A program made the position numbers and the translations under genes. A stretch of DNA of 64,000 bases from Variovorax brevis (GTDB taxonomy: Bacteria; Pseudomonadota; Gammaproteobacteria; Burkholderiales; Burkholderiaceae_C): NCBI RefSeq assembly GCF_030317105.1, contig NZ_JASZYG010000003.1, positions 1 to 64,000 on the forward strand, read 5' to 3'. Of the stretch, positions 16,889 through 25,891 are shown one piece after another (position 1 is the stretch's first letter; every line of letters begins with the position of its first letter). The notes below the pieces were generated by a model. It was given only the letters and a program-made list of their open reading frames with translations. It was not told the DNA's origin and searched no databases.

Positions 16889-17893
16889 ATGTGGGCCATC
16901 AACAACCGCACCGCCTACCAGGCCGGCAACTCCTGGACACGCGACAAGGACGGCGTGCATGTGTGGCTTGTCGCAGTCAAGGCCAGCTTCGACATCCTTT
17001 CCGATGGCCGCGTGCAGTTGGCCGATGAACAGCTCCCGGCGCTGCTGGCGCCCGAGTACCACGGTGAGCCCGGCGCCTCCAGCCTGCGCTACGACGCCGA
17101 CCTGGTGGCACCCAAACCGACCACCGACATCCTCGTCAACGGCAGCGCACACGCGCCAGGCGGACGGCCCAGCACCGAATTTACCGTCGGCCTGCGTGTC
17201 GGCCCGATTCAAAAAGTGTTGCGGGTGCGGGGCGACCGCACCTGGAACGACGGCCCCCTGAGCGGCAGGCCTTCGTCGCCAACCCCGGTGACGCAGGTGC
17301 CACTCACCTACGAGCGCGCCTACGGAGGCTACGACCACCAAGCGCCCGACCCGCGGCAACACCGCCTTGACGCACGCAACCCGGTCGGCCGCGGCGTAAT
17401 CGGGCCAGCCACGCTGCGCGCCGGCCTGCCGTTGCCCAACTTCGAGTACCCGAACGGCAACCTCGAGAAGGACGGCCCCGCCGGATTCGGCGCGATCGAC
17501 GGCCATTGGTCACCACGGCGCGAACTGGCCGGCACCTACGACGACGCCTGGAAAGCCAAGCGCCTGCCCTTGCTGCCCGAAGACTGGGACGCGCACTCGC
17601 TGCAGTGCGCGCCGGTCGACCAGCGGCCGGAAAACCCGCTGCGCGGCGGCGAGCCGGTCGAACTGGCCAACCTCAGCGTCGGCGGTTCGATGCGTTTCGT
17701 GCTGCCGCGCATCCACCTCACCTTCACCACCCGCATCGACCGCCGCATCGAAGAACACCGGGCGCGGCTCTCATCGGTGATCATCGAGCCCGACCATCCT
17801 CGCGTCATCATGGTGTGGTCGACCTCGCTGCTGTGCCGCACCGACTGCGACTACCTCGATGAAACTGTGATCCGCGAGAAAAGGATTCTGTAG
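16889..17893 (+). CDS. DUF2169 domain protein (T6SS accessory)
   Basis: A 334-residue member of the DUF2169 family, often encoded beside VgrG and PAAR-like effectors and thought to help load them. Typical stretches are VWLVAVKASFDI near the start, the VLRVRGDRTWNDG turn, and PLTYERAYGGYD in the middle. The chosen ATG lies just after the methyltransferase stop. Its stop codon overlaps by one base with the GTG start of the next gene, showing tight coupling. The adaptor role is inferred from family context. Confidence 0.83.
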   Translation: MWAINNRTAYQAGNSWTRDKDGVHVWLVAVKASFDILSDGRVQLADEQLPALLAPEYHGEPGASSLRYDADLVAPKPTTDILVNGSAHAPGGRPSTEFTVGLRVGPIQKVLRVRGDRTWNDGPLSGRPSSPTPVTQVPLTYERAYGGYDHQAPDPRQHRLDARNPVGRGVIGPATLRAGLPLPNFEYPNGNLEKDGPAGFGAIDGHWSPRRELAGTYDDAWKAKRLPLLPEDWDAHSLQCAPVDQRPENPLRGGEPVELANLSVGGSMRFVLPRIHLTFTTRIDRRIEEHRARLSSVIIEPDHPRVIMVWSTSLLCRTDCDYLDETVIREKRIL

Positions 17894-18954
17894 TGACGTC
17901 CAGCATGTACATCACCGCGATCGGCGCAAGGACGCCGCTCGGATTGCACGCGGCCGCCAGCGCCGCGGCCTATCGCGCTGGCATCAGCGCGGCTGGCGAA
18001 CACCCGTTCTACATCGACCAAGCGGGTGAGCCGATGATCACCGCGCTGGACGGTGCGCTCGATCCCACGCTGGTCGGGCGGGCGCGGCTGGTCGCGTTGG
18101 CAACGTCAGCACTGCATGACGCATGCCTGTGCCTCGGCAACTCCACGGGGGGCCCGAAAGAGCGCGTACCGGTCCTGCTTGCGCTGCCCGAATTCCGTCC
18201 AGGATTTACGCCCGAGGATGCCGACGCGGTCCGCAAAGAACTGCTCTCACTCGCCGACCTTCCCATCCAGATCGACGAACTCACGATCTCCGCCCAGGGC
18301 CACGCCGCCGGACTCGCGTTTCTCGCGGTGGCTGCCGAGCGCATGCGCCAGCGCGGCACCGAGGTCTGCCTGTTCGGCGGCGTCGACAGCTACTTCCATC
18401 CTGACACGCTTGACTGGCTCGACGGCAACCGCCAACTTGTCGGGTCGGTGTCGCGCTCGGCCTTCGTGCCCGCCGAAGGCGCGGGCTTCTGCCTGCTGAT
18501 GACCGAGGGTGCGTTGACGCGGTTCGGTCTGACCGCGCTGGCCGGCGTGCGCACGGTCGCGGTCGGACGCGAAAGCAAGGTCATCAAGAGTGACCAGATC
18601 TGTCTCGGCGAAGGCCTGTCGGAAATCGTCCAGACGGCTGTCGGCTGGCTCGCCCGACCCGACGAGACAATCAACACCGTCATCTGCGACATCAACGGCG
18701 AACGCTACCGCGGCGAGGAATGGGGCTTCGTCTGCCTGCGCGCCGGCGAGAACTTCGACGACCCGACCGGCTACTGGTCGCCGGCCGACGGCTGGGGGGA
18801 CACCGGTGCAGCTTCCGGCCCGCTGTTCGCGATGCTCGCGTGCGAAGCCGCGGCGCGCGGCTATGCGCAAGGACCGTGCACCTTGCTGTGGGCCGGGTCG
18901 GAAAACGGGCTGCGCGCGGCGGCCCTGCTCGACACACCATACACCGCACCTTAG
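17893..18954 (+). CDS. Beta-ketoacyl synthase-like protein, probably without ketosynthase activity
   Basis: A 353-residue thiolase-fold protein found in T6SS cassettes. It keeps ketosynthase landmarks such as FGGVDSYFHPDTLDWL, AFVPAEGAGFCLLM and DTGAASGPLFAMLACEAA. The active-site cysteine segment reads TISAQGHAAGLAFLAV, so the nucleophile Cys seems to be missing, and the usual HGTGT segment is replaced by DINGERYRGEEWGF. It is therefore likely a structural or binding protein, not a condensing enzyme. The start is GTG at 17893; an ATG at 17905 is also possible. Confidence 0.78.
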   Translation: MTSSMYITAIGARTPLGLHAAASAAAYRAGISAAGEHPFYIDQAGEPMITALDGALDPTLVGRARLVALATSALHDACLCLGNSTGGPKERVPVLLALPEFRPGFTPEDADAVRKELLSLADLPIQIDELTISAQGHAAGLAFLAVAAERMRQRGTEVCLFGGVDSYFHPDTLDWLDGNRQLVGSVSRSAFVPAEGAGFCLLMTEGALTRFGLTALAGVRTVAVGRESKVIKSDQICLGEGLSEIVQTAVGWLARPDETINTVICDINGERYRGEEWGFVCLRAGENFDDPTGYWSPADGWGDTGAASGPLFAMLACEAAARGYAQGPCTLLWAGSENGLRAAALLDTPYTAP

Positions 18955-18964
18955 GATTTGGCAC

Positions 18965-19909
18965 ATGGGCACCGTCGGCATCCACCCTCCGAAGACACCG
19001 GTCACCAAGGGCAGCATGGGCATTGCCAAGGCGACGCTGCCTAATGTCTGCAAGATGCCGGGCCCGCCGGCGCCGTTCATCCCGTCGCCACTGCCCAACA
19101 TCGCGAAGTCCGGCAGTTCGCCGCAGGGCTATTCGACCAGCGTGCTGATCGAAGGTAACGCGGTCGCGATCCGCGGCGCCATGTTCGAGAGCATGGGTGA
19201 CGTGGCGAGCAAGGGAACCGGTGGTGGGCTCATCTCCGCCAACACCCACGGCCCGGCCAAGTTCATCACGCCGGGATCGATGACCGTCAAGATCGAAGGC
19301 AAGGCCGTTCACCTCCTGAGCGAGCCGATGCTCAACAACTGCGGTCCGAGCGGCAGCCCGCCCAACACAGGCGCGACGATGACCGGCGTCAACCAGTATT
19401 CGAAGGATGCGTCGCCTGAAGAAAAGATCCTGCAAGACATCATGTGCGATTGCCATCGCAACCCGCCGCCGCCCAAACCGCCTGGCGAATGCAAGGAAGT
19501 CGGCGATGCCAAGCACAAATGCTGCGAAGACGCGATCAAGGCGAAAAAGCCAACCGGAGTCGATGGCGAGCGCGGCTATCTCAAAAGCGGCAAGCGTGCC
19601 AAGCCGCGCAGCAGCTACAGCCCCGCACCACCCAAAGGCAGCGGGTTCCCCGACGCGTGCTCCGTTGATGCCGCCGGCAACGTGACGCAATTCTTCGACT
19701 TCAAGTTCATCTGCCCCAACGGCACCGAATACTTCGACAGGAAAAGCGGCACCCTCAAACGCGCGAGCGGACGCGGCGAGGCCGACGCAGGTTTCTACCT
19801 GCCCGCGCGGGGTTCCCAGCACGACAAGTACCTGAAGATCGGCGAGAAGCTCAATCCGAAACCCACCAAGAAGCCCAAATGCATCACCAGCAGAGGCTGC
19901 GGAAAGTAG
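18965..19909 (+). CDS. PAAR-like (DUF4150) T6SS effector with PD-(D/E)xK-like nuclease tail
   Basis: A 314-residue predicted effector. Residues about 1-145 form a PAAR-like DUF4150 domain (MTVKIEGKAV, MLNNCGPSGSPPNTGATMTG), which sits on the VgrG tip. A cysteine-rich linker (about 159-190) follows. The C-terminal domain contains FPDACSVDAAGNV (PD at 229-230) and FFDFKF (DFK at 245-247), matching the PD...DxK pattern of restriction-like nucleases. A DUF3396 immunity-type gene lies directly downstream. DNA as the target is an inference from these few residues. Confidence 0.75.
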   Translation: MGTVGIHPPKTPVTKGSMGIAKATLPNVCKMPGPPAPFIPSPLPNIAKSGSSPQGYSTSVLIEGNAVAIRGAMFESMGDVASKGTGGGLISANTHGPAKFITPGSMTVKIEGKAVHLLSEPMLNNCGPSGSPPNTGATMTGVNQYSKDASPEEKILQDIMCDCHRNPPPPKPPGECKEVGDAKHKCCEDAIKAKKPTGVDGERGYLKSGKRAKPRSSYSPAPPKGSGFPDACSVDAAGNVTQFFDFKFICPNGTEYFDRKSGTLKRASGRGEADAGFYLPARGSQHDKYLKIGEKLNPKPTKKPKCITSRGCGK

Positions 19910-19954
19910 TAGCGCCTCGCAAGCCTGCCTCAACGCCTTCAACAACCCAGCGAC

Positions 19955-20926
19955 GTGACACCACGAAACCTTGACTCCCTGACGCGCCGTTTTAACCTCG
20001 ACGGCGACGAACGCGTCATCGTCCGACCGGTGATCGCAATGACGCTGTACTCGGTCGACAAGCTGCCTGCGGTGATGACCGCTGCGGCTGAAGTGCTGAT
20101 GGCCTACCTCGCGTTCGTGCCGCGCGGCGCAATCGCATCGAAGTATGAAGAGCCGCCGGACAGACACTCTCCGGAAGAATGCATCGCTTTCGATGCCTAC
20201 GTCGAACGCGACGTACTCGAACACCTGCGCGCCGGCCCTGACCCCGACGATGAAAGCCATTGCTTCGCGCTGTTTGGCACACCGGATGGCCAAGCGGGGG
20301 ACTACGGCTTCCACTTCGCCGGCGTGAACTTCGAGTTCCTGGACGAGGACGACCCCGAAGCCAGCATGCTGCGGCTGGAACTACCCTGGGACCTGCCGAT
20401 GCGCATGGACGTCGACGACGTCACGGGCTTCCTTGCGCAGGTCGCCGCGTTGTTCCCGTTCTCCAGTGGCAATGCAGGTTTGTCGTTCTCCTATGCGGCC
20501 GCGGAGACCGGCAGGGCAATCGAAGAAATCCAGAAACTGCTGCCGCGCTACATCGGCTTCGATTCCATGTACGGCGCTGCCTACCTGAAGATCCGCGACA
20601 AGTCGCCGCCTGCGCACTGGATCAATCTGCTCGACGGCCGCTTGGTCGCGAAACTCGGCGGCGAGAAGACGCTGCGCCCGGCCCTCGCCGGGTGCGAACT
20701 GCGGGGCGTCGGCAAGGGCCTGATGATTCGCGCGGCGCGCGTCCCACCAGTCGTCGACGTCAACTGGCAAGGAACCGACATTGGCCGACTTCCGGACGTC
20801 GCCCGCGCGATTCTGCCGGTCCGGCTGGACGCCGGCATGTTCACGCCGATGGGCAACGAAGAGCGCGGGCTGGCCTGGCTGGCGCGCTTCGATGCACTCA
20901 CCTCCGGCCATTGGAATAACGGCTAA
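19955..20926 (+). CDS. Type VI immunity family protein (DUF3396)
   Basis: A 323-residue protein of the DUF3396/type VI immunity family. Recognisable parts are the central GFHFAGVNFEFL, LELPWDLPM, SGNAGLSFSYAA and the GFDSMYGAAYLK segments. It should stay in the cytoplasm and neutralise the effector encoded 45 bp upstream, protecting the producer and its kin. The start is GTG, chosen because homology begins soon after it. The pairing with the upstream nuclease-like effector rests on adjacency and family. Confidence 0.82.
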   Translation: MTPRNLDSLTRRFNLDGDERVIVRPVIAMTLYSVDKLPAVMTAAAEVLMAYLAFVPRGAIASKYEEPPDRHSPEECIAFDAYVERDVLEHLRAGPDPDDESHCFALFGTPDGQAGDYGFHFAGVNFEFLDEDDPEASMLRLELPWDLPMRMDVDDVTGFLAQVAALFPFSSGNAGLSFSYAAAETGRAIEEIQKLLPRYIGFDSMYGAAYLKIRDKSPPAHWINLLDGRLVAKLGGEKTLRPALAGCELRGVGKGLMIRAARVPPVVDVNWQGTDIGRLPDVARAILPVRLDAGMFTPMGNEERGLAWLARFDALTSGHWNNG

Positions 20927-20930
20927 GCGC

Positions 20931-22199
20931 ATGGACACCGTCGCGAGCCCGGTGATCCGGGTTTTCATCGACCAGCACCTGGAAGACGCGGCGTTCTTGC
21001 GCGCCATGCGCAGCCTGCTGGTGCGCGCACCGCACATCACGCTGACGCAGTTACTGCGCGCCGACGAGCGCCTCGCCGCGCATCTCGACGGGCTGTCGAT
21101 CTCAGGCGACTACGGCGCTGGTTTGAGCGAAACCGCACTCGATGTTCCCGGCGTTGGCCAGTTGTTCGTGGCAGCCGTGCTCGCCATTCAACGGCGAGAT
21201 GCAGCGCAGATCGAGCGTCTGCTGTCACTGCTTGACGTGGTGCCCAATGCTGCCCGCGCCTTGTCATCTGCATTTGGCTGGGTGTCGCCCGCACTGCTGC
21301 GCGGCCTCATAGCGCCGCTGCTGGCCAGCGAGTCGCCAGCGGTCCGTTGTCTGGGTCTGGCCGCGTGCGCGCAACATCGCGTTGACCCTGGTGCCGCGTT
21401 GAGTGCGGCCATTGAACAGCCGCACACCGGTCTGCGTATTCGCGCGCTTCGTGCAGCAGGCGACTTGGGCCGCATCGATTTCCTTCCCGCTTGCCTGGAT
21501 CACCTGCGAGACAACGGGTCTGCTCTCGCCTTGCCTGCCGCTTGGTCCGCCGCATTGCTGGGCGATCGCAGAAACGCAGTGAACACCTTGCGCGCCCTTG
21601 CCTTGCAGCCTGGCCTCACGCAGTTGGAAGCCTTGGCACTCGCGCTCTTCGCCGCCGATGCGGACGCTGCGCGCACGTTGGTCAAACAACTCGCCGCCCA
21701 AGGTGCATCACTGCGCACGCTGATCAAAGCCGCCGGTTGGGCGGGCGACACGCAAGTCGTTCCCTGGCTCTTCAAACACATGGAAGGCGACATCTATGCA
21801 CGGCTCGCTGGCGAAGCCTTCAGCTTCATCACTGGCGTGGACCTGGCCTCGCGCGACCTCGAACGCAAGCCACCAGAGACAGTGCCGGGTGGCCCCAACG
21901 ACGACCCGAACGACGATAACGTGGCGCTCGACGAAGACGACAGCCTGCCCTGGCCCGATCTGACCAAACTCAGTGCGTGGTGGATCAATAATGCCAGCCA
22001 GTTCCCGGCAGGTACCCGACTCTTTGCCGGCGCCCCACCAACGATGAGCCACTGCCTCCAGGTCCTCAGGGAACACACTCAGCGGAGACGCAAAGCCGCT
22101 GCCATCTACATGAGCCTACTCAAGCCGGGGACTGCGCTATTCAACGTAGCCGCGCCCTCACGGCGGCAAAAGCGCCTCTTGGCACAGATGGGGGCATGA
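20931..22199 (+). CDS. TIGR02270 family HEAT-like repeat protein (T6SS-associated)
   Basis: A 422-residue helical repeat protein. Its N-terminus (VIRVFIDQHLEDAAFLRAMR) and the repeating alanine-rich helices (for example LRIRALRAAGDLGRIDFLPA) match the TIGR02270 family often found near T6SS genes. A DUF-type acidic stretch (ERKPPETVPGGPNDDPNDDN) precedes the C-terminal part. The ATG is 4 bp after the immunity gene stop, so it ends the cassette. Function is unknown; an adaptor or scaffold role is likely. Its ATGA end overlaps the first frame of the following pseudogene. Confidence 0.8.
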   Translation: MDTVASPVIRVFIDQHLEDAAFLRAMRSLLVRAPHITLTQLLRADERLAAHLDGLSISGDYGAGLSETALDVPGVGQLFVAAVLAIQRRDAAQIERLLSLLDVVPNAARALSSAFGWVSPALLRGLIAPLLASESPAVRCLGLAACAQHRVDPGAALSAAIEQPHTGLRIRALRAAGDLGRIDFLPACLDHLRDNGSALALPAAWSAALLGDRRNAVNTLRALALQPGLTQLEALALALFAADADAARTLVKQLAAQGASLRTLIKAAGWAGDTQVVPWLFKHMEGDIYARLAGEAFSFITGVDLASRDLERKPPETVPGGPNDDPNDDNVALDEDDSLPWPDLTKLSAWWINNASQFPAGTRLFAGAPPTMSHCLQVLREHTQRRRKAAAIYMSLLKPGTALFNVAAPSRRQKRLLAQMGA

Positions 22200-23085
22200 C
22201 GCTCATGATCGACACCAAGCTCGCGGCGCTGCGCACCGCGCCGGGCGTCGAGCAGTGGAATGTCTATGTCGTCTCGTTAGGCTCGAAGCTCGCGTTGAGT
22301 GTCCTGCGCGATCATCCCCAGGGTATTCGCAGCGTGGTCCTCGATTCCGTATCGCCGCCGACGAAAAACATCGTCGAGGTCTGGTGGACAGGCCCCGTCG
22401 CCGTTGTTCAAGAAAATCTTCGCTGCCTGCGCAGCGCAGCCCTCGTGCGCCGCGGCGTACTCGAAGCTCGAAGCTGACTTCTACGCCTCGGTGAGTCGCC
22501 TCGACCAGCCGCCTGCCGTCGTGCAACGCAGCGACGAATCGGGCCACCTCATCGCGCTGGACATCGACGATGATCTCTTTTGCCTACACGTTGATCATGT
22601 CAGCGAGCGCAGCAGCGTCGCCCCGATCCCGAAGCTCATGGACGAGACGGCCACGACAGGTACGAAGCGATCGAGATGCCTATCTCGGGACGCGCGAATG
22701 CCCGCGTTCATCGGGCTCGGCGCTTTGGCTCTGGCGTTCACGATTTTCTGTGCGGAACGTGCCAACCCACGACCGAAGTGGCGACGCTTGCGGCTTCGAA
22801 GGCCGCGCCGCCCGTGTTGCACCCAAGGCCGCGCCCTCGGTCGGCGCGCGAATCGTCAGTGACGTGCCGGTGCTCATCATCGAGGAAAGCATGGACGCCG
22901 CAATGGGCACCCCACTGGGTCCAAATGGTCACGCCGAACCTGCGGAATTCGCAGGTGGTGCCGTTCCCGCATGCAGGCCACTCGGTACTCGGCAAGTCGG
23001 CGTGCTCGCTGTCGCTGATGTCGGCGTTTCTCGACGACCCGAAGCGCGCCGTGGACAGACGCTGGTGACGTTCGACACTTCGTAC
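22196..23085 (+). pseudogene. Frameshifted, N-truncated alpha/beta hydrolase (TAP-like C-terminus)
   Basis: Pieces of one alpha/beta hydrolase occur in order but in different frames: GVEQWNVYVVSLGSKLALSV with DHPQGIRSVVLDSVSPP, then FKKIFAACAAQPSCAAAY, then MPAFIGLGALALAFTIFCAE, then VSDVPVLIIEESMDA, then NSQVVPFPHAGHSVLGKSAC and AFLDDPKRAVD. At least five frame changes are needed. The part before the nucleophile elbow is absent, so the gene is both truncated and frameshifted. Family members are secreted or cytosolic peptidases/esterases with a TAP-like C-terminal domain. It follows the T6SS cassette and may mark its edge. Confidence 0.8.
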
Positions 23086-23555
23086 TGGCGCTCGCGGCGA
23101 GATGCGAGCGATCTGAAGACCGGCAACGAGGTGCAGGACTTCGTCGACAGGCGCCGCTGCGCGGGGCGCGGCATTGATCGAGCGACTGCGACGCCGGCCG
23201 GCGACCCGCTACCGGCCGCGCGCGGTGTTTGGCACGAAACGAACGACTCCATCGCGTCGACAATGCGGTCGCTCTTGCAAGCGCTCCAATCTGCCCCAGG
23301 CATTCGCGTCGCTCCAATCCGGTGCACCCCCACCCTCATCAAGCGCCGTCGTGCCCGCATGAGCAGTGGCTTGGGCTACTCGGGCAATCCTGCCTTGCGA
23401 AGGCCAACGTAGAACCGGCGTGTGCCCAAGAATGATCTTTTCGTACTTCGCCAGATTGCCCTTGGCCTGCGCATCCCTGTCGTGCAATGAGAGGAAACCA
23501 GTCGTTGAGACGTCCTTGTGAGAGTGTCTTCCGCCAACAGTCCCACTTTTGCTGC
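23086..23555. other. 470 bp without a recognised gene
   Basis: This stretch lies between the hydrolase pseudogene and the end of the minus-strand amidohydrolase gene. Open frames on both strands give arginine-rich translations with no family resemblance. It may be decayed DNA continuing from the pseudogene. Confidence 0.5.
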
Positions 23556-24929
23556 TCAGCCAGCGGGATCGAACACCCTGAGGAACTCGCGTCGCGTCTT
23601 TGGCCCGTAGGTCCTGAAGTGAGGATCGGGTTTCTCCAGGTAGGCCATGCGCTTTCGGGCGACGGAGTCGCGGGCGGTGTATCGCTTCACTTCCGTCGGC
23701 GTCAAGCCGTACACGGTCGCGGCGTTGAGACCGAATATCCTGGCCCGCAGCGCAGGCGTCATCTCGGGATAGCCATGCCGTTCGCGCAGTTCCGCCGAGA
23801 TCTGGAAGGTCCGGAAGGCCTGGATCTGATCTTGCGGTGAGCCGTACCAGATCGAATCCGTCCCCCACAGCACGTTGTTCTCGCCGCACGCGACGATCAG
23901 CTTCCCCAAGGCGTGAGCCGCCTGTTCGGGGTCACGCATCAGGAAGCGCCACGTGCTGCCCAGCTCAGCATAGACGTTGCTGTTCGGCTTGACCTGGTGT
24001 TTGCGCAAGGACGTAATCAGCGTGTCGATGCCGTCGCTCTTGCCGCTCGCGTCGTAGGCCTTTTCGGTCACCGTGCTGACGAAGCCCGAGTGATAGATCA
24101 GGAAGTTCACGTCCGGGTAGCGCCTGGCGACGACGCCGATGTCGCTGCACTGGCTGTGCTCGTAGGAGCGTGGTCCGAACGGCAGCCCCTTGTGGATGCA
24201 GATGTTCCTGACGCCCAGTGCGCGAGCCTTCTCGATGAACCGGATGCCGACGTCGTCGTGCAGGAAGTAGCCCTTGCCGTCCGGTCCATACTGCGTGTAG
24301 GTCTTCCAGGCGCTGATGCCCCACTTCTCGTGCAACTCGTCCATGCCCTCGAGGTCTCCGGGCTGGTTCGGGTTGACGCGTCCATGCAGCAGCAGCCGGT
24401 GCGTTCCTTCGAGCTTGTCGACCAGCCTGCGGACCTCGTCGGCGGCCTGGATCGTGACCGCTTCGGCGTCGCGAGCGGAGGGTACGAAGGACAGCACCAT
24501 CACGTCGGTGTCGCTGTCCATGAACACGTCCTTGAGGAAGACCTCCGCGCTCTTCGAATTGCCTTTCGGCGTGTCGATGAAGTGCCCCTGGACGTCGAGG
24601 ATGAATTCCTCCTTGGCCGGGCCGACCTGCGCACGCGCGAGCTGCATGTCCAGCGCCGCGTCGCGGGGCAGCTCAAAGAAGCCACCGGCCCTTCCGGCCG
24701 CGGCGTTGGCCGAGTTGAAGGCCAGCAGCGTGCTGGCTGCCCCACAGGACGAGGTCAGGAACGCTCGCTTGGAGCATCCCAGCCGCTTCGCGTTCGTTGC
24801 CGCGGCCTCGTGCGCGAGGCGGTTGGCTTCGATGTTCGCCGGCCACAGCGCCACCGGTGCGAACTCGCCATTCGAGGTGCTGTCGAGCTTGATGGGAAGC
24901 CGCTTTCCCTCAGGGTCGCTGTCATGCAT
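23556..24929 (-). CDS. Amidohydrolase family protein (PF04909-like)
   Basis: A 457-residue metal-dependent hydrolase of the amidohydrolase-2 type. The barrel begins with FILDVQGHFID (usual metal site HxH or QxH) and has NICIHKGLPFG, NFLIYHSGFV and NVLWGTDSIWYGSPQDQIQAF, where the Asp is the expected metal ligand. An unusual N-terminal part of about 70 residues contains SKRAFLTSSCGAASTLLAFN, like a degraded twin-arginine signal with KR in place of RR. Related enzymes decarboxylate or hydrolyse aromatic acids. The substrate is unknown. Confidence 0.8.
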   Translation of the reverse strand: MHDSDPEGKRLPIKLDSTSNGEFAPVALWPANIEANRLAHEAAATNAKRLGCSKRAFLTSSCGAASTLLAFNSANAAAGRAGGFFELPRDAALDMQLARAQVGPAKEEFILDVQGHFIDTPKGNSKSAEVFLKDVFMDSDTDVMVLSFVPSARDAEAVTIQAADEVRRLVDKLEGTHRLLLHGRVNPNQPGDLEGMDELHEKWGISAWKTYTQYGPDGKGYFLHDDVGIRFIEKARALGVRNICIHKGLPFGPRSYEHSQCSDIGVVARRYPDVNFLIYHSGFVSTVTEKAYDASGKSDGIDTLITSLRKHQVKPNSNVYAELGSTWRFLMRDPEQAAHALGKLIVACGENNVLWGTDSIWYGSPQDQIQAFRTFQISAELRERHGYPEMTPALRARIFGLNAATVYGLTPTEVKRYTARDSVARKRMAYLEKPDPHFRTYGPKTRREFLRVFDPAG

Positions 24930-25071
24930 GGTCGTCCCCCGGTTTGATCAAGAAGACCCGCCGGCCCGCCAACGGCGCCATGAGCCCCCCTGGTTTCGAC
25001 GAGACCTCCCGATTCTGCTCCGCGATGCGCGGGCAAATGCCGGCCATCGAGTTCATGACCCCGCCTTCGAG

Positions 25072-25629
25072 TCAGCGCGCGCGCCGGTAGTGCATGGCGA
25101 CCGCGCCGCAGCGGAGCGCCTTCGCCGAGATCAACTCGAGCCGTCGAGTGCCGGGCAGCCCGCTCTCGTACAGGGTCGGGCCGTGGCCGGCAATCCTGGG
25201 GTGGACGAGCAGCTTGTACTCGTCGATCAGATCCAGCCGATCCAGTTCGGTCGCGAGCTTGCCACTGCCGAGGAGCACGCCGTCCGGGGTCGCGTCCTTG
25301 AGCTTCTGTACGCCCGTGCGCAGGTCGCCGGCGATGTGGCGGCTGTTGGTCCACGGGAAGTCCTTTCGCGTCGAGGACACCACGTATTTCGGCTTGGCCT
25401 CCAGCTTGACCGCCCACTCGCGCATCGCCGGCGGCGCCTCCACGTCGCCGCGGGCGACCGCTGGCCAGTAGCTCTCCATCATCTCGTAGGTGACGCGGCC
25501 CCACAGCATCGCCCCGCCCTCGTCCATGAGGCGGGTGAAGAAGGCGTGCGTCTCGTCGTCGGCGATTCCTTCCTGGTGGTCGACGCAGCCGTCCAGGGTG
25601 ACGTTGATACTGAAGGTCAAGAGACCCAT
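25072..25629 (-). CDS. Dihydrofolate reductase family protein (RibD C-terminal-like)
   Basis: A 185-residue protein of the DHFR/RibD reductase fold: MGLLTFSINVTLDGCVDH at the start, then MLWGRVTYEMMESYWP, YVVSSTRKDF and GVLLGSGKLATELDRLDLIDEY. Such small reductases use NADPH; their substrates are mostly unknown. The start MGLLTFS was chosen because it is the family N-terminus and is preceded by GGAGGACACC. It stands alone between the amidohydrolase and a divergent Bug receptor gene. Confidence 0.85.
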   Translation of the reverse strand: MGLLTFSINVTLDGCVDHQEGIADDETHAFFTRLMDEGGAMLWGRVTYEMMESYWPAVARGDVEAPPAMREWAVKLEAKPKYVVSSTRKDFPWTNSRHIAGDLRTGVQKLKDATPDGVLLGSGKLATELDRLDLIDEYKLLVHPRIAGHGPTLYESGLPGTRRLELISAKALRCGAVAMHYRRAR

Positions 25630-25891
25630 GGTGTCCTCCGATCGAGATACGCGACGAGCCGTTCGCCGTCTGGTGCCAAGGGCACGAGCCTGATTTCGCC
25701 AACTGTTGCGGGGGCAACTCTGCCAGCAGCTTGAATCGGGCGCAACGATGGATATTCCACGGAGAGCCCTGAGCAGCGTAGGATGGCAACTTCTCATCCA
25801 AGTCTGTAGGATTTCGCCGACCGCGCTGAAATTGTCCAGCGCAACCCACGGTCGCCCGCAAGGCGACGCATTCGTCCCAGGAGGGTGAAGT

